Shown here piece by piece: positions 53,957 to 63,999 of a stretch of 64,000 nucleotides of DNA. Source of the DNA: Chryseobacterium wanjuense (GTDB lineage Bacteria; Bacteroidota; Bacteroidia; Flavobacteriales; Weeksellaceae); NCBI RefSeq assembly GCF_900111495.1, contig NZ_FOIU01000001.1:1116001-1180000 (forward strand), in the 5' to 3' direction. The notes below the pieces were generated by a model. The model had not been told where the DNA came from. It saw nothing but the letters and a program-made list of their open reading frames with translations, and searched no databases. Position numbers and translations under genes: made by a program. Each line of letters begins with the position of its first letter. Within the stretch, counting starts at the first letter, position 1.

Positions 53957-54052
53957 ATAAAATGTTAAAGTATTTTAAGAAATGATTCGTCCTTTAGAAA
54001 TAAAAACATTCAAGACAGAGATTAAATTAAAAAAATAAACGAAGTATAAATT

Positions 54053-55402
54053 ATGGAAAGACAACGTATAACTGCAAAGCTGAAAATTGGGATAGCTGCC
54101 GCATTTATGATTTCCGGCTTTTTACAGGCTCAGCAAAGCTTTACAGTGGAGCAGAGTTTAGACTATGCTATTAATAACAATGTCGATGTAAAAAAGGCCA
54201 GAATAGATCAGATAAAAGCATCCCAAAAAGTGAAGGAGACTACCGGGATCGGGCTTCCTCAGATCAGTGCACAAGGTACTTACAACTATTATTTGAAAAT
54301 TCCTGTACAACTTTTGCCAGCAGAAATTGCAGGAGGAACTCCCGGAACTTACATTCCTGTACAATTTGGATTAAAGCAAACGGTAGGAGCAGGAATTACC
54401 TTAAAACAATTGCTTTTTAATGGCTCCTATTTAGTTGGATTGCAATCTGCAAAAGCTTATAAAGAAACTTCAGCATTAGCGGAAGAAAAAACGGAAATAA
54501 GCATAAAAGAAGGCATTATGGTGTCCTATGCAGCGATAATCTCCACAGATGAGAACATCAAAACACTGGAAGATAATATGCGAATTGCCGAAAAAACCCT
54601 GAATGATACAAAAGAAACGTATAAAGTTGGTTTAACGGAAGAGCAGAATGTAGAACAATTGGAATACAGCTACAAAAACCTGCAAACCAATAAAGAAAAC
54701 CTTAAGAGGACAAGAACAAAGCTTCTGATGGCTCTTAAATATTTAATGGGTTACCCTTTAGATCAGGAAATGGAGCTTTCTACAACACTTGATGAAATGG
54801 TTCAGAAAAATCAGGTTTTGGTTGATCAGAATAAAGATATTGACATCAGCAACCATATCGATTTGAGGTTGAAAAATAACGCATTAAAAGTTTCTGAATT
54901 ACAATTGAAATATCAGAAATCGTTGTCTTTACCGTCATTATCAGGTTTTGCAAGTACAAATTACAACGGAAACAGCAATAGCTTTACTTTTTTTGATAAA
55001 GATCAGCAATGGTTTAATACTTCTATCGTAGGTCTGCAGTTGGATATTCCTATTTTCAGTGGGTTGCAGAGACATTGGCAGACACAGCAGGCCAAACTTG
55101 ATGTAACGAAAGCACAATTGGATAAAGAAAATACAGAAAGAAGCCTGAAAAATGAGTATTATGGAAAATCCGTAGACTACAACAACGCCTTTGAAAGCTA
55201 CAAAACCGCGCAGGATCAGATAAAATTGTCTTCAAGCATCTATCGTAAAGAACAGATAAAATTCAAAGAAGGTCTGGGAAGCAGTTTTGATCTTCAAAAT
55301 AGTGAAACACAACTTTATAATTCTCAATCACAGCTTTATGAATCTGCCATTAATTTGATTCAGGCTAAAGTAGCTTTGGATAAAGCCAAAGGAGAATTAT
55401 AA
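54053..55402 (+). CDS. TolC-like outer membrane efflux protein
   Basis: A 449-residue outer-membrane channel with signal peptide (cleavage near LQAQ). Two OEP repeats are visible, with the coiled-coil helices typical of TolC (IKEGIMVSYAAIISTDENIK, LKNEYYGKSVDYNNAFESYK). It forms the outer exit duct of the pump encoded by the next two genes, following the tetR gene by about 100 bases. Confidence 0.92.
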   Translation: MERQRITAKLKIGIAAAFMISGFLQAQQSFTVEQSLDYAINNNVDVKKARIDQIKASQKVKETTGIGLPQISAQGTYNYYLKIPVQLLPAEIAGGTPGTYIPVQFGLKQTVGAGITLKQLLFNGSYLVGLQSAKAYKETSALAEEKTEISIKEGIMVSYAAIISTDENIKTLEDNMRIAEKTLNDTKETYKVGLTEEQNVEQLEYSYKNLQTNKENLKRTRTKLLMALKYLMGYPLDQEMELSTTLDEMVQKNQVLVDQNKDIDISNHIDLRLKNNALKVSELQLKYQKSLSLPSLSGFASTNYNGNSNSFTFFDKDQQWFNTSIVGLQLDIPIFSGLQRHWQTQQAKLDVTKAQLDKENTERSLKNEYYGKSVDYNNAFESYKTAQDQIKLSSSIYRKEQIKFKEGLGSSFDLQNSETQLYNSQSQLYESAINLIQAKVALDKAKGEL

Positions 55403-55445
55403 TTTCCCAATCTTTTAATCATTCAAATAAAAAATAATATTCCAC

Positions 55446-56699
55446 ATGAAAAAAATATTTCTTCCACTAGCATTATTACTTACCCTTGCTGCCTGCAAGA
55501 AGGAAGGTGCTACACAAGATAAAACTTTAGAAGCTCTTATCAAAACCAAAGATGTAAAAGGGCTGCAAGCATATAAAGACCGTCAGAAAGCAAAAATGGA
55601 CAGTCTGAACAATATCATGTCCGAGGTTGATAAAAACCTTACGGCATTAGGAGTAAGCCAGACTTTAGGATATGTTTCCGTACAGAAACTGGAGCTTACC
55701 TCATTTTCGCACAATGTTGAGATACAAGGAAATGTGACTACAGATCAGGATGTAAATGTACAGTCTCAGTTCAACGGGACATTAACGCTTTATGTAAAAG
55801 AAGGACAAAGAGTAAACAAAGGACAGGTGATAGGTAGAATTGCAGATGGAGGTCTTAACGATCAGCATAAGCAGGCTTTAATCCAGGTTTCTGCAGCCAA
55901 CTCACAGCTTCAGCAGGTAAAATCTCAGGCTAATTTGTCGAGAATTACTTATGAAAAGCAAAGTGCCCTTTGGAAACAAAAAATCGGTTCAGAATACCAA
56001 TATCTTCAGGCAAAAACCAATTACGAATCTGCTCAGAAACAGATTGCCGCTGCTCAAAGTCAGGTTGCTGCTACACAAAAAGCTGCTGATGCGATAAGAG
56101 CAAACTTGGTGAAAACTACGATCGTTGCTCCGTTTAGTGGGGTGATTGATAAAGTAATTACTCAGAACGGACAGGCTGTATCTGCTGCTCCGGCTACAGA
56201 TATCGTAAAATTGATCAGCCTTGGAATCATGCGTGTAGAAGCCAAAGTTCCTGAAACTTATCTGGCAAACGTAAAACCGGGTACGAGCGTAGATATCAAT
56301 TTCCCTGCACTTAACAAATCTGTTAAATCTAGTGTAAGATTGGTTGGAAACTATATTGATCCGGCAACAAGAACTTTCCTTATCCAGATTCCAGTTTCAA
56401 ACGACGGAGGTTATATCAAACCAAATTTATTGGCTCAGATAAAGATTCAGGATTATGTAAACCCTTCTGCATTACAGATTCCGGCTCAGTATATTTATGA
56501 AGATGCAGCGCATAAAAGCTATGTTTTCATTGCTACCAACGTGAATGGTGAAAATGCAATTGCCAGAAAAGTATACATAGAAACAGGGCAGAAGTCTGAA
56601 AACAGTGTAGAAATTACAAAAGGTCTGAAAGCTGGAGATACCGTGATTACCGATGGTTCTAAAAATCTTACAGAAGGACAGAAAATTAAAATTTCTTAA
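55446..56699 (+). CDS. RND efflux periplasmic adaptor lipoprotein
   Basis: A 417-residue membrane fusion protein. The lipobox LTLAAC (Cys at about 17) anchors it in the inner membrane. A coiled-coil precedes the lipoyl-like domain (QFNGTLTLYVKEGQRVNKG), whose second half is IVAPFSGVIDKVITQNGQ. A beta-barrel and a membrane-proximal domain end the protein. It bridges the permease and TolC. It sits 43 bases after the TolC gene and 30 bases before the permease. Confidence 0.93.
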   Translation: MKKIFLPLALLLTLAACKKEGATQDKTLEALIKTKDVKGLQAYKDRQKAKMDSLNNIMSEVDKNLTALGVSQTLGYVSVQKLELTSFSHNVEIQGNVTTDQDVNVQSQFNGTLTLYVKEGQRVNKGQVIGRIADGGLNDQHKQALIQVSAANSQLQQVKSQANLSRITYEKQSALWKQKIGSEYQYLQAKTNYESAQKQIAAAQSQVAATQKAADAIRANLVKTTIVAPFSGVIDKVITQNGQAVSAAPATDIVKLISLGIMRVEAKVPETYLANVKPGTSVDINFPALNKSVKSSVRLVGNYIDPATRTFLIQIPVSNDGGYIKPNLLAQIKIQDYVNPSALQIPAQYIYEDAAHKSYVFIATNVNGENAIARKVYIETGQKSENSVEITKGLKAGDTVITDGSKNLTEGQKIKIS

Positions 56700-56729
56700 A
56701 AATAAACTCATTGAAATAAATAAATAATT

Positions 56730-59700
56730 ATGGGCGAAAATAAACACCACGAAAAAGAATCTTTCTTTTCAAGTTGGGCGGTAGACAATAGAACCACAGT
56801 ATATGTACTTACATTTATCATTGTAATTCTGGGGATCTTTGCTTACACGTCTATGCCAAGAGAAAGCTTTCCGGAAGTGGTAGAAAATAAGATATATATT
56901 TCTTCTATATATCCGGGAAACTCGGCGGAAGATGTTGAAAAGCTTATCACCAAGGAGCTTGAAGATAAATTTAAGAACGTTTCGGGAGTAGATAAGGTAA
57001 CCTCAAATTCATTTCAGGATTACTGTCTGATTACCGTAGAATTTGACGAAAAAGTACCTTTACCGGAAGCAAAGCAAAGAATTAAAGATAAAGTAGACGA
57101 AGCAAAAGGAGATCAGGATTGGCCTACGGTGGACTCCGGTTCGAAAGTGGAGCCAAGCGTTTTTGATCTTAATATTTCTGAGGAAATTCCAATTCTGAAT
57201 ATTAATTTAAAAGGAAATTATCCAAAATTTACGCTAAGACAATTTGCGGATGATATCAAAGATGACCTTGAAGACATTCCTGAAGTAAAGGAAGCTACCG
57301 TTTTAGGGGTTGATGATAATGAAGTGGAAGTTGCGCTGGATATCTTCAAGATGAATGCAGCGGGAGTAAGTTTTGATCAGGTGATTAATGCCATCAGAAA
57401 CGAAAATATTACCATTTCCGGGGGTAATCTGATCACCGAAGGAAACCGTGAAAACGTCAGAATCAAAGGACAGATTTCCAATCCTAGCGACGTTAATAAC
57501 TTCGTAGTAAAACCAGGTGTAAAGATCATGGATATTGCGAAAGTAGAGTTTAAAGAAAAAGAAAAAACTACCTACGCAAGAGAATCCGGAAAAGATGTGG
57601 TGATGATCAACCTTAAGAAAAGATCAGGAACCAACATGATTGCGGCGATCGAGCAGGCAAAAGAAAAAATCAAAAAAGCTCAGGAAACATACCTTCCGAA
57701 AGATCTTGATATTTCTTTGACATCCGACCAGTCTACAGACGTTGAGCATCAGGTAAACGAATTGGCAAACCATATTCTTATTGGTATCCTTTTGGTAATG
57801 TGTGTGTTGAGTTTTTCAATGGGACTTAAAAATGCATTATTCGTTGGAACCGCGATTCCGCTTTCGATGTTGATTGCCTTTGCGGTATTGAGCGCTTTTG
57901 GAGTTACCTTAAACACCATGGTACTTTTCGCGATGGTAATGGGACTCGGGATGCTGGTAGATGACGGGATTGTGGTGGTAGACAACGTGTACGCCAATAT
58001 GGAGAAAGGGTACAAAAGGAGAGAAGCATCAAAATACGGTATCGGTGAGATCGCTTTCCCGGTAATTACTTCTACATTGACGACCGTTTGTGCCTTTTTA
58101 CCAATGTTGATGTGGCCGGGAATTATGGGAGAGTTTATGAAATATTTCCCAATCACAATTAGTGTTACCCTTTTAGCATCACTTTTTGTAGCATTGGTTA
58201 TTAATGCTTCCATGACAGGTGGGGGAATGACATTAGACAATAAAAACATTACGCCTTCACAAGCTAAGAAATACACCATTATTTTTGCCATTTTGGCGGT
58301 AGTTTTTGGAGTTTTAAGATTGGTAACGGGTATTGAGTTCTTCCTGGCAATCGTAACACTGTCTGTATTGGCAATTGCTGCGATATGGCTGTATAAAGGA
58401 TTTTTCCATGATAGAATTGAGCATTTCCAGTATACTTTCTTCCCGAATCTGGCTAAAAAGTATCAGAAATTCTTAAGAAATTTATTACAGGGTAAAAAAC
58501 CTAGATATTGGTTCCTGGGAGTGATCGGGGTTCTTATTTTCTCATTCTTCCTTTATGGAGTGATGATGGGAATCGGACGTTCCAAAGTTCTTTTCTTCCC
58601 GGAAAATATTCCTAAGCAGGTAATTGTTTATATGGAATATCCTCAGGGAACAGATATTGCCAAGACAAATACGGCTACAAAACAGGTAGAAGCGAGAATT
58701 TTAAATGTTTTAAAACAATATAAAGATAAGAAAACCGGAGAGAACTTCCTGGTAGAATCTATGGTGACCCAAGTCGGAAAAGGAGCTATCAATCCACAGG
58801 TTGATGCCGGTTCTGAAGCGGATACGCCATTTAAATCAAAAACGACGATCACTTTCGTAGAATTTGCGAAACGTCACGGTGTAGATACCGGTGAGGTGAT
58901 GGAACAGATCAGAAAAGCGATTCCTAATATTCCGGGATTCACCTTTACGGTAGAAAAAGATGCAAACGGCCCGCCGGTTGGTTATCCGGTTTCTATCGAG
59001 CTTAAAGGAGACGACTACGATCAGTTGCTGACGGAAGCCAAGAATATGATCACTTATGTTAATAAACAGGGAATTTCGGGAATCGAAAAACTTCAGTCTG
59101 ATATTAATAAAGAAAGTCCGGAGCTTATCATCGATATCGACAGAGAAGCGGCAGGAAATATGGGTGTAACGACGGCTTATACAGGAATTACGCTTCGTAG
59201 AGCTTTGTTCGGGCAGGATATTTCTACCTTTAAAGATGTTAAAGATGATTATGATATTTCGGTAAGATTGCAGCAGGATCAGAGAAGAAATACGAGTTTG
59301 CTGTTTAACCAGCCGATTACGCTTCAGGGGCAGACTGGTCCGATTCTGGTTCCGATGTCCACTTTCTCGACTATGAAAGAAGAAAATACTTTCAACAAAA
59401 TCAAGAGAAAGGATAATACCAGAACGATCATGGTTTATTCAAACGTATTGAAAGGATATAATGCGAATGAAATCGTTCAGAAAATTCAGGCATCATTGAA
59501 AAACTATAAAACTCCGGAAGGAATTACCTATAGTTTCGGCGGTGAGCAGGAAGAGCAGGGCAAAAACATGAATTTCCTATTGTTTGCATTGTTCCTGGCA
59601 ATGGCGTTGGTAACATCGATTATTGTATTCCAGTTCAACTCGCTTTCAAAAACTTTGATTATCATGACTACGATTTTCTTAAGTTTTGCCGGAGTATTCT

Positions 59701-60302
59701 TAGGATTGGCGATTTTCGGAATGGATTTCGTAATTCTGATGACCATGATGGGGATCATCTCATTGGCAGGGGTTGTAGTGAAGAACGGTATCGTATTGAT
59801 GGACTTCTTCGTTCTTAAGCTCGACGAGATGGTTCATAAAAAAGGGGTGGAAACCCACGACGACCTTGAATTGGAAGAAGTGAAGGAAATCATCATCGAA
59901 TCAGGAAAAGAGCGTTTAAGACCGGTATTATTGACGGCTACAACGGCTATCTTAGGTTTGATTCCGTTGGCTGTAGGTCTAAACTTTGACGTATTTTCTT
60001 TCCTTACAACATTGAATCCGCACTTCTCGGTAGGAGGGGACAACGTAATGTTCTGGGGACCATTGGCATGGACGATCATTTTCGGACTATCATTTGCTAC
60101 CTTCCTTACATTGATCATCGTTCCGGTAATGTTCTACATTATCTCTAAACGTAAGATCAACAGCAGAAGAAAGTATGTTGCAAAACATGCTCACGATGCA
60201 GAAAGAGAAGCAGAAGAACAGGAAAGACTGAAAAAGCTGTATCCTCAGGAATTTGAAGAATACCACAAGAAAAAAGAAGATGATCTAGGTTTAGAATCAT
60301 AA
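56730..60302 (+). CDS. RND efflux transporter permease
   Basis: A 1190-residue inner-membrane proton/drug antiporter. Helix 4 carries a DD motif (GMLVDDGIVVVDNVY), which relays protons in this family. Two large periplasmic loops (about 40-340 and 600-880) and twelve helices are as expected. An extra segment between helices 6 and 7 (KNITPSQAKKYTIIF) and a charged C-terminal tail (EREAEEQERLKKLYPQEF) make it longer than AcrB. The presence of 'SMTGGGMTL' style loops is common in Bacteroidota HAE pumps. Third gene of the efflux operon. Confidence 0.93.
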   Translation: MGENKHHEKESFFSSWAVDNRTTVYVLTFIIVILGIFAYTSMPRESFPEVVENKIYISSIYPGNSAEDVEKLITKELEDKFKNVSGVDKVTSNSFQDYCLITVEFDEKVPLPEAKQRIKDKVDEAKGDQDWPTVDSGSKVEPSVFDLNISEEIPILNINLKGNYPKFTLRQFADDIKDDLEDIPEVKEATVLGVDDNEVEVALDIFKMNAAGVSFDQVINAIRNENITISGGNLITEGNRENVRIKGQISNPSDVNNFVVKPGVKIMDIAKVEFKEKEKTTYARESGKDVVMINLKKRSGTNMIAAIEQAKEKIKKAQETYLPKDLDISLTSDQSTDVEHQVNELANHILIGILLVMCVLSFSMGLKNALFVGTAIPLSMLIAFAVLSAFGVTLNTMVLFAMVMGLGMLVDDGIVVVDNVYANMEKGYKRREASKYGIGEIAFPVITSTLTTVCAFLPMLMWPGIMGEFMKYFPITISVTLLASLFVALVINASMTGGGMTLDNKNITPSQAKKYTIIFAILAVVFGVLRLVTGIEFFLAIVTLSVLAIAAIWLYKGFFHDRIEHFQYTFFPNLAKKYQKFLRNLLQGKKPRYWFLGVIGVLIFSFFLYGVMMGIGRSKVLFFPENIPKQVIVYMEYPQGTDIAKTNTATKQVEARILNVLKQYKDKKTGENFLVESMVTQVGKGAINPQVDAGSEADTPFKSKTTITFVEFAKRHGVDTGEVMEQIRKAIPNIPGFTFTVEKDANGPPVGYPVSIELKGDDYDQLLTEAKNMITYVNKQGISGIEKLQSDINKESPELIIDIDREAAGNMGVTTAYTGITLRRALFGQDISTFKDVKDDYDISVRLQQDQRRNTSLLFNQPITLQGQTGPILVPMSTFSTMKEENTFNKIKRKDNTRTIMVYSNVLKGYNANEIVQKIQASLKNYKTPEGITYSFGGEQEEQGKNMNFLLFALFLAMALVTSIIVFQFNSLSKTLIIMTTIFLSFAGVFLGLAIFGMDFVILMTMMGIISLAGVVVKNGIVLMDFFVLKLDEMVHKKGVETHDDLELEEVKEIIIESGKERLRPVLLTATTAILGLIPLAVGLNFDVFSFLTTLNPHFSVGGDNVMFWGPLAWTIIFGLSFATFLTLIIVPVMFYIISKRKINSRRKYVAKHAHDAEREAEEQERLKKLYPQEFEEYHKKKEDDLGLES

Positions 60303-60325
60303 ATATAACAACCTTTAATTAACCG

Positions 60326-60357
60326 AAAAGCGTGTCAGAAATGATGCGCTTTTTTTA
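60326..60357 (+). terminator. Terminator of the efflux operon
   Basis: AAAAGCG at 60326-60332 pairs with CGCTTTT at 60347-60353, followed by T residues. Confidence 0.7.
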
Positions 60358-60397
60358 TTAATCACAAAGACGTAAAGTTTTTACTCTAACCATTTCT

Positions 60398-60505
60398 AAG
60401 GCGCAAGAAAACTAATTTTTCAGCAAGTTGTGCGGTCTTAAATTTTATCACAGATAAAATCTTTGCGCCTTAATACAATACTTTAATTTTAAATTTTGCG
60501 CCTTT
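60398..60505. repeat. GGCGCAA inverted intergenic repeats
   Basis: TAAGGCGCAAGA near 60399 pairs with TCTTTGCGCCTTA near 60461, and a further TTTGCGCCTTTGC copy follows near 60497. Such GGCGCAA palindromes are common between genes in this group (recollection). Confidence 0.6.
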
Positions 60506-60590
60506 GCATTTCACCAACAAAATCAACAAAAAACAAAAAAAGACTTCCAGAATTACCTGAAAGCCTTCATTTATTTTAATAGGGAAAATT

Positions 60591-61037
60591 TTATTCCGCC
60601 ATCACCTCCCCGGCTTTTCTGTAGACAAAACTTCCATAGATATGTCTTCTTGCAAAACGGCTCGGAGAATCTGCATTCACCATTTTGATATAGGTGTTTC
60701 TTGGAACTCCGATGTATTCGTATATATTTCCGTTCAAATGCTGAACCGTAAGAACCGATTTCTCCAGATAAAAATCCTGAATATTAGATTTTGTAACGGT
60801 TTCGGTATATTCTTCCTTATATTTTTCCTGCGTTTCAGGATTAATGCTTACCAAAAAATGATAGGCTTCAATGACAGATTTGCTCTTTTCTTCCGCTTCC
60901 AGTTTTCCGGCTTCATCATTGATAAATTTATCAGGATGCGTATCTTTCATCGTATTCCTGTAAATGGTTTTCAGCTCCTTTAGAGTCACGGTTTTATCAA
61001 CTTCAAGAAGCTTTCTGTATTCGCCTAATTTTTTCAT
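60591..61037 (-). CDS. J-domain and KTSC-domain protein
   Basis: A 148-residue fusion. The N-terminal 65 residues are a DnaJ-like J domain with the HPD motif in THPDKF, which would stimulate a DnaK/Hsp70 ATPase. The C-terminal 60 residues fit a KTSC domain (LNGNIYEYIGVPRNTYIKMV, DSPSRFARRHIYG), usually linked to lysyl-tRNA synthetase or found alone. The role of the fusion is unknown. It is a single-gene unit. Confidence 0.85.
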   Translation of the reverse strand: MKKLGEYRKLLEVDKTVTLKELKTIYRNTMKDTHPDKFINDEAGKLEAEEKSKSVIEAYHFLVSINPETQEKYKEEYTETVTKSNIQDFYLEKSVLTVQHLNGNIYEYIGVPRNTYIKMVNADSPSRFARRHIYGSFVYRKAGEVMAE

Positions 61038-61152
61038 AATGGATAATCCTTATTTCGGGGTGCAAAATTAAGGTTTTTAATTGAGAATGTGTAAGTTTTT
61101 GATTGTTAATTTATTTTGATAGTCAATAGTATGAAATATTACTGTCTAAAAA

Positions 61153-63150
61153 TTATTTTTCTGATAATAAATGTAATTTACTATTCGCTACTTTTATAAT
61201 ACTTTCAATAATTTCATCACTAAACTTTTCTGGCATTAAATCTTCAACCCCAATTTTTGTTAAACCGAAAGATCCACATAAAAATCCATGTTGTCTTGAA
61301 ATTTCTCTGAATAAAATCATTTTATATTCGATAATTGTTTGAGATAATATATTAATCTTTTCTTCTTTACTAAAAGTAGGGTGAGATAAAGGAATTAAAA
61401 TATTAATAAGATTAATACTTTTTAGTAGTTCTTTATGAAGAATTTTGATAACATTTTTATTTTCAGAATTCTCGTTATTTAAAATATAATCTAATGCTTC
61501 ACAATATGAAAAAGCAAATGTTAATTCCAATAAAGGTAAAAAAGATTCATTAATTTTAAATTGATCATAATCTAAATGTTCATAATAACTAAAAATAGAA
61601 CATTTACTTCTATATTCTTGATAGTAGGAATAATATTTTAAAAAAGATAAATTTTCTTTTAAAGATATTTTACTGTCTTCAAGATTATCAAGGGTAATAA
61701 ACCTAAAGATGTAAATATATTTTTGAAGCAATTGTAAGATTTGGTTGTCAGAATAATTATTAATAAGAGTAATATAGTATATTGCCCTTATATCCTCAAA
61801 TCTTAGTAGTAATTCGAAAAATTTGTTTAAATATGACTCTTCAATTATTTTTTCATTTATTTTAGAATCAATTATGTCAAGTTTTAAATTGATTAAATAT
61901 CCATCGTTCGGTATTGCATCAAGTCCTTTATCAATAAATTTTAAAGCTTCGGAAATATTATTAAGCCTGTAATTAACTAAACTTAAAGCATAATACCCTC
62001 TAGGGAAGTTTTTTATTAATGATTCTTCTCCTGACTCTATTGATTTATACATTAACTCCTTTGCTGAGGTGTAATCTTTAAAAATATTTAATAATGTTAC
62101 ACCTTTACTAAACAAAGCTTCGACTAAATTTGGGTTTATTTCCAGAGCTTTGTCGTAGCAAACAAGTTCTTCTTCATGATTTCCTAAATAATAATATGCT
62201 GTACCAAGATTTTTCCAAGCTTCAGCATAATTAGGATTTAATTTTAAAGATAATTTATAATGCTTGATAGCTTCTTCAAATTCTTGTAAGTTTGAAAGAG
62301 TGTTAGCATAATTATAGTGATAAGTAAATTTATTATTAGTATTTAAAATATTTCTGAAAATTTCTTTAGCATCAAGTAATTTATGTTGATTTGAAGTTGA
62401 AATACCTTGTTCCGCAAGTATGCAGGCTTTTGTTAAAAATAAGTTTTCAGATTCCTCAATTTCTAAACATTGATTAATATACAGAAGTGCTTCTTCATAA
62501 TTATACATACTATAAAGGCTTTGTGATAATGCGTGTAAAATAGAAGCCTTATCTTGTAAATTTTCTATCTTTAATGCTTTTTTGAAATAAAATATTGCAT
62601 CAGAGAAATTTTGCGTAAGATAATTTTTCCAAGCAATAATCTCAATTTTATCTAATGATTCATATTCAAGTTTAGTGAATGATTCAAATAAACTTTTTAT
62701 ACCAAAATGTTTTTGAACTTTAGATATTATATCATTCCAATTGATTTCTGTCAGTTTATTTTCTTTTGAAACTTTTAAGTAAATATTTTCCTTATTTTCT
62801 AAATCCTCATGATTAAATTCAATATCTTCAAACCATTGCCAATATGCTTCAATGTCTTGTTTTACGTAGACTATTATCATTACGGGCTCAAGCCTTGCTC
62901 TAAAAAAATTTAATGTAGATGTTTTAAATTGAATATTAACAGTATTTTTATTAGTGTCAATTTCTTTTGATTTTAGTTGTACTGAAAAATTTAATCCTGT
63001 AACTTCATTATTGACTACTATATTAGTAATATAGTCAATTCCATAGTCATTTTCTGGCTTATCAATAAACCAGTCTTCAGGAAGAGAGTTGTTGAAAAAT
63101 TTGTTAGATAAATTTTCGAGAATATGGTTATTATGTCTTAAAGGTTTCAA
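61153..63150 (-). CDS. DUF4365-TPR protein
   Basis: A 665-residue protein. The N-terminal 140 residues fit DUF4365, a nuclease-like fold with DYGIDY and the catalytic-type VQLKSKE (D-QxK, PD-(D/E)XK-like). TPR repeats run from about 200 to 420 (NYANTLSNLQEFEEAIKHYK, AWKNLGTAYYYLGNHEEEL). The last 240 residues are helical and unassigned. It is much more AT-rich than its neighbours and has Ile/Asn/Lys-heavy codons, which suggests recent acquisition. DUF4365 genes occur in defence contexts; a single-gene defence role is inference. Confidence 0.75.
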   Translation of the reverse strand: MKPLRHNNHILENLSNKFFNNSLPEDWFIDKPENDYGIDYITNIVVNNEVTGLNFSVQLKSKEIDTNKNTVNIQFKTSTLNFFRARLEPVMIIVYVKQDIEAYWQWFEDIEFNHEDLENKENIYLKVSKENKLTEINWNDIISKVQKHFGIKSLFESFTKLEYESLDKIEIIAWKNYLTQNFSDAIFYFKKALKIENLQDKASILHALSQSLYSMYNYEEALLYINQCLEIEESENLFLTKACILAEQGISTSNQHKLLDAKEIFRNILNTNNKFTYHYNYANTLSNLQEFEEAIKHYKLSLKLNPNYAEAWKNLGTAYYYLGNHEEELVCYDKALEINPNLVEALFSKGVTLLNIFKDYTSAKELMYKSIESGEESLIKNFPRGYYALSLVNYRLNNISEALKFIDKGLDAIPNDGYLINLKLDIIDSKINEKIIEESYLNKFFELLLRFEDIRAIYYITLINNYSDNQILQLLQKYIYIFRFITLDNLEDSKISLKENLSFLKYYSYYQEYRSKCSIFSYYEHLDYDQFKINESFLPLLELTFAFSYCEALDYILNNENSENKNVIKILHKELLKSINLINILIPLSHPTFSKEEKINILSQTIIEYKMILFREISRQHGFLCGSFGLTKIGVEDLMPEKFSDEIIESIIKVANSKLHLLSEK

Positions 63151-63245
63151 ATTATAGAATTAGATTATTCGTGATTTTATTAATTGTAATAAAGTTACTA
63201 AATTTTTTGTCAAATGGAAGGAGATAAATTTTTATAAACAAAACA

Positions 63246-63261
63246 GGAGCCTCTCGGCTCC
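63246..63261 (-). terminator. Terminator of metE
   Basis: GGAGCC at 63246-63251 pairs with GGCTCC at 63256-63261; the minus strand continues TGTTTTGTTT. Confidence 0.75.
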
Positions 63262-63267
63262 CATCAT

Positions 63268-63999
63268 CTAATATTTCAATTTTTCTTTCTTCAAAAACTC
63301 CTCACTCGCTTCCCTCGAAGCCTCCACCATCGCAATCAGTGCCTTTTCCGTTTCATCCCAATGACGAGTTTTCAAGCCACAGTCAGGGTTTACCCAAAGT
63401 TGCTGTGCAGGAATTACGGCTTGCGCTTTTTTCAGCAATTCCACCATTTCCTCTTTCGACGGAACTCTCGGCGAGTGAATATCGTAAACTCCCGGTCCAA
63501 TCTCGTTCGGATATTTGAAATCTGCAAAAGCATTCAACAGTTCCATCTGGCTTCTGGAGCATTCAATCGTAATTACGTCGGCATCCATATCGGCGATGTT
63601 TTGGATGATGTCATTAAATTCAGAATAACACATGTGCGTATGAATCTGCGTCGCATCTTCCACACCGCTTGCCGAAATTCTAAAGGCTTCAACCGCCCAT
63701 TTCAGATAATTCTGCCAGTCAGATTTTCTCAACGGAAGACCTTCACGAATCGCAGGTTCATCAATCTGGATGATTCTGATTCCCACTTTTTCCAAATCAT
63801 TCACCTCATCACGAATCGCTAGTGCAATTTGTTTACAAGTCAATGAACGAGGTTGATCATCCCGCACAAAAGACCATTGAAGAATCGTTACAGGTCCCGT
63901 CAACATTCCTTTTACCCATTTTTGAGTTAAAGATTGCGCATATTTCGACCAATACACCGTCATCGGATTCGGTCTGTGAACATCTCCGAAAATCACAGG
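63268..63999 (-). CDS. metE: Cobalamin-independent methionine synthase, C-terminal part (5' partial)
   Basis: The 3' end of a MetE gene that continues past the right edge. MetE transfers the methyl group of methyltetrahydrofolate to homocysteine. The visible C-terminal barrel holds all four zinc ligands: the His and Cys of THMCYSEF, the Glu of ITIECSRS and the Cys of [23 protein letters not shown] at the left end of the protein fragment is also typical. The start codon and the N-terminal barrel are outside the window. Confidence 0.95.
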   Translation of the reverse strand, partial: PVIFGDVHRPNPMTVYWSKYAQSLTQKWVKGMLTGPVTILQWSFVRDDQPRSLTCKQIALAIRDEVNDLEKVGIRIIQIDEPAIREGLPLRKSDWQNYLKWAVEAFRISASGVEDATQIHTHMCYSEFNDIIQNIADMDADVITIECSRSQMELLNAFADFKYPNEIGPGVYDIHSPRVPSKEEMVELLKKAQAVIPAQQLWVNPDCGLKTRHWDETEKALIAMVEASREASEEFLKKEKLKY

